DNA from: DASTCZ01 sp963704455
Lineage (GTDB): Bacteria > Acidobacteriota > Terriglobia > Acidiferrales > UBA7541
Assembly: GCA_963704455.1 (NCBI GenBank)
Contig: OY969905.1
Location: 1,984,001 to 2,048,000, forward strand
DNA length: 64,000 nt
Direction: 5' to 3'
Part shown: positions 61,636 to 64,000 of the stretch, one piece after another
Position numbering within the stretch: the stretch's first letter is position 1
Layout of the letters: every line of letters begins with the position of its first letter
Program-made: the position numbers and the translations under genes
The notes under the pieces: generated by a model
The model's input: the letters and a program-made list of their open reading frames with translations, nothing else
Told to the model about the DNA's origin: nothing
The model's database searches: none

Positions 61636-64000
61636 TCACTCCTCGCGGAGCAGCGCGACGGGATCGAGCGACAGCGCGCGTTGCGCTGGAATCCAAGTAG
61701 CCACCACCCCCAACAATGCCATCGCCAGGACGACACCGGCCAATACCAGCGGGTCGCGCGGAGTTGCCGTGTAAACAATGAAGGACAGCACACGCGCCGC
61801 AAGAATTCCGAGGAGCAACCCCGCAGCCGAACCAAAAGCCAGTAGTTTGACAGCCCGTCCCACCGCGGCCTGTAACACTTCCCTGCGCTGCGCGCCGAGC
61901 GCCATCCGAATTCCCAGCTCCCGCTTCCGTTTGGTCACGGAGTAGGCTGCCATTCCAAAGATGCCGGTTATAGACAGCATCGCGCCCATCGCGCCGAGGA
62001 CACCCAGCGACAGAGTCGCCATACGCGGACCAAACAGAACTATCGTCATTGCCTGGTCCCACGTTTCCATGAAAAGCGGCAAGCCCGCATCCAAGTCCCG
62101 CAGCGTGGTCTTCATCGTGTCCCCCAATTGCTGCACTTCGCCATTCGAGCGCACCACCAACCAGGTATCACTCGAAGGCGATTGCAGGATGGGGAAGAAC
62201 ATCGCCGGCTGTGGATCTTCGGTGAGGCCCATGTATTTTCCGTCCGCCACGAGGCCGACAACCTGAATACGTTTTCCGTCGCGCATCTTGAAGTATTGGC
62301 CCACTGCGTCTGTCGCGGAGCCAAAGAGCTTGAGAGCGAACTGACGATTCACTATGGCTACGCGAGGCGAATTCTTGTCGTCATGCCAGGAGAAAGTCCT
62401 GCCAAAAAGCAGTGCTGTTCCTGCCGCTTCAAAGTATTCGGGAGATATGTCGTAAAGAAAGGGTCGCGCAGCGGCATTCCCGGGCCTCAGGTCTGTCGTT
62501 TTGTCGGAGAAGACACCGGCGCTGTCCCCCCCCCCGATAGAGGCGGCAAGTCAACCAGTCCCACGGAGGTTACGCCCGGAATCGTCTGGGCAGCGTTGAT
62601 CATACGCTTCTGCATCGCGGGCACTTCATCACCGCTGTAACCAGCCATGTTCAGTGTGGTATTTATCAGCATGACGTTCTGCGGTTCAAAACCGAAGTTG
62701 CTGTGCAGCGAGCGAGTCAGTCCACGCACGGCAACCATCGAAGAGGTAACCAGCACGGCGCAGACAGCAATCTGCCCAACAAGCAACAGGTCTCGGACCG
62801 AAATGCGCCGCCCAACCCTGCCTGTTAATCCCGATTTGACGATCTCATAAGGATTCGTATGGAGTACCTGTCTTACAGGAACAGCGCCAAAGAGGAATCC
62901 ACTCGCTAAGGTCAGCAGCAAAGCGACTGCATAAACATTCGCGTCCGGGGTCACTGGCACATGGAGGGGAAATTGGGCAAATGGCTGCCAAACGCTCAGC
63001 CCTCGCAGAAGTACGACGCTACCCGCTAGCCCGGCAGCGCCTCCGATCAGCGAAATGAGTATCGCTTCGGTAAAAAGCTGCCGCAGAATGCGCAGGCGGC
63101 GCGCGCCCAGGGCGAGTCGTAGAGCAACTTCCCGGGAACGGTCAGCGGCGCGCGCGGCAAACAGGCTGCCCAAGTTGGCACACGCGGCCAGCAGAATTAA
63201 GCCCGCCAGGAGCATCAGTCCCGTAACGAATGCACGGATCGGTGGGCCAAGGACATCGCCAATCAGACTCGGGCGCGTCAACGTAAAGGTCATATTACCG
63301 TCGTCTTTGGGGTAGGTCTTTTCCAGATAGGAGCCAATCGAGTTGAGATCGGCCGCAGCCTGTGCCGGAGTGACTCCCGTTTTCAGATGTCCCATCACCA
63401 TAAAAACCCAGCGACTACCGCGGTCATTCAAGTTATTTTCTACGTCGATTTGCCCGTGGTTGACAATCGGTGTAAACAAATCAGGAGCGAAAAACAATAC
63501 GGTCCCGTGGAACTCGGGCGGCGCTACACCGATGACCGTGAAAGGATGCTTGTTCAAAAGAACCGTACGGCCCACCACGCCACGATCGTCCTGAAAATTG
63601 GAATGCCAATACATGTATGTGAGCACGATGTACGGAGCGCTGTCGGGGCCATGCTCATCGGAGGCGTGGATGAACCGGCCAAGATACGGCTGGATGCCCA
63701 GTGCGTCGAAATAGTTTCCACTCACTTCGTAGGCCCAGACGCGGGACGGATGATCACCCGTGTCCAGCCCTGCCGCGTTGAGATTGAAAGCGGCCAGGCC
63801 ATCAAAGCTGGGGTTGCGATCCCGCAAATCGAGATAGTCAGGGTACGATTGCATAGGATATTTTGAAATTGTACGCTGGATTTCGTAAAGGCTTTCTGAA
63901 TGAGGCACGTTCAGAGGGCGCAAGATGAGCGCATTCAATATGCTAAAGACCACGGCGTTTGCGCCGATGGCCATTGCCAGCGTTGCGATGGCCACAAAGG
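61636..64000 (-). pseudogene. ADOP-type permease, interrupted by a frameshift at a run of ten G (5' end outside window)
   Basis: Two frames that belong together. 62487-63995 (with the open frame running off the window edge) holds TM1 onward, including LLAGLILLAACANLGSLFAA and the periplasmic domain, up to LPPLSGGG. The downstream frame, open from 62526 to 61636, continues LYDISPEYFEAAGTALLFGR, VAIVNRQFALKLFG and the C-terminal FtsX block ending SLDPVALLREE. The break is at 62526-62535, ten C on the plus strand (ten G in the message sense). Eleven or eight bases would restore one frame. Whether this is a real disruption, a switchable tract or a sequencing error is open. Confidence 0.8.

Overview
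The window (about 58-60 % GC by eye) looks like chromosomal DNA of an uncultured soil member of the Acidobacteriota. The clade markers are six large ADOP-type permeases (acidobacterial duplicated orphan permeases, TIGR03434), two VWFA-related acidobacterial proteins (TIGR03436) plus a third fragment, a secreted Asp-box beta-propeller, a DPP-IV-type peptidase with Gly/Gln-rich insertions and several clade-type secreted proteins. The class cannot be fixed from the sequence alone. No phage structural gene, transposase, integrase or CRISPR array was seen.

Layout. 1-1793: C-terminal part of an RND efflux pump, convergent with a secreted FecR/DUF6600 protein (1916-3934). Upstream of the latter lie a GG-N10-GC sigma-54-type promoter and a cluster of TTCAACC half-sites, and then a three-gene unit (7811-4172): a secreted protein, a membrane histidine kinase and an NtrC-type sigma-54 activator. 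7958-8842: a DUF72 gene between an intact tRNA-Glu(CTC) and a decayed copy of that tRNA's 3' half, arranged like an integration scar. 8978-15266: a compact 4-hydroxyproline catabolic operon (epimerase, three-subunit FAD/[2Fe-2S] dehydrogenase, deaminase, 2-oxoglutarate semialdehyde dehydrogenase). It is followed upstream by a ten-Asp-box beta-propeller and a zinc-ribbon protein. 19291-27626: QueF, a paralogous pair of membrane coiled-coil proteins, a secreted protein, a Lon-family protease, an AI-2E family permease and a small Cys-motif protein.

27682-36638: a PadR regulator followed by three ADOP permeases in one transcription unit. 36731-41625: a class-V aminotransferase pair, a TonB_C-like secreted protein, a DUF47/PiT phosphate uptake operon and a VOC protein. 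41656-42784: a two-gene, lower-GC insert (Cys-motif protein plus PD-(D/E)XK-like nuclease). 42852-48075: S9 peptidase, an animal-like short transketolase and a small protein. 48076-51162: an AT-rich intergenic with two inverted repeats and a 21-codon ORF, then a secreted protein and VWA copy 1. 51303-58555: VWA copy 2, an ADOP, the 3' remnant of a third VWA gene and another ADOP. 58674-64000: a small protein, a PpiD/SurA-like PPIase and a sixth ADOP-type permease broken by a run of ten G.

Functionally the window combines envelope biology (RND pump, ADOP permeases, PPIase, secreted beta-propeller, peptidase and VWA proteins) with scavenging of hydroxyproline and phosphate. The most informative new observations are the sigma-54/half-site module in front of the FecR gene, the tRNA-Glu duplication around DUF72, the G10 frameshift, the VWA conversion tract and remnant, and the palindrome/micro-ORF region near 48.2 kb.
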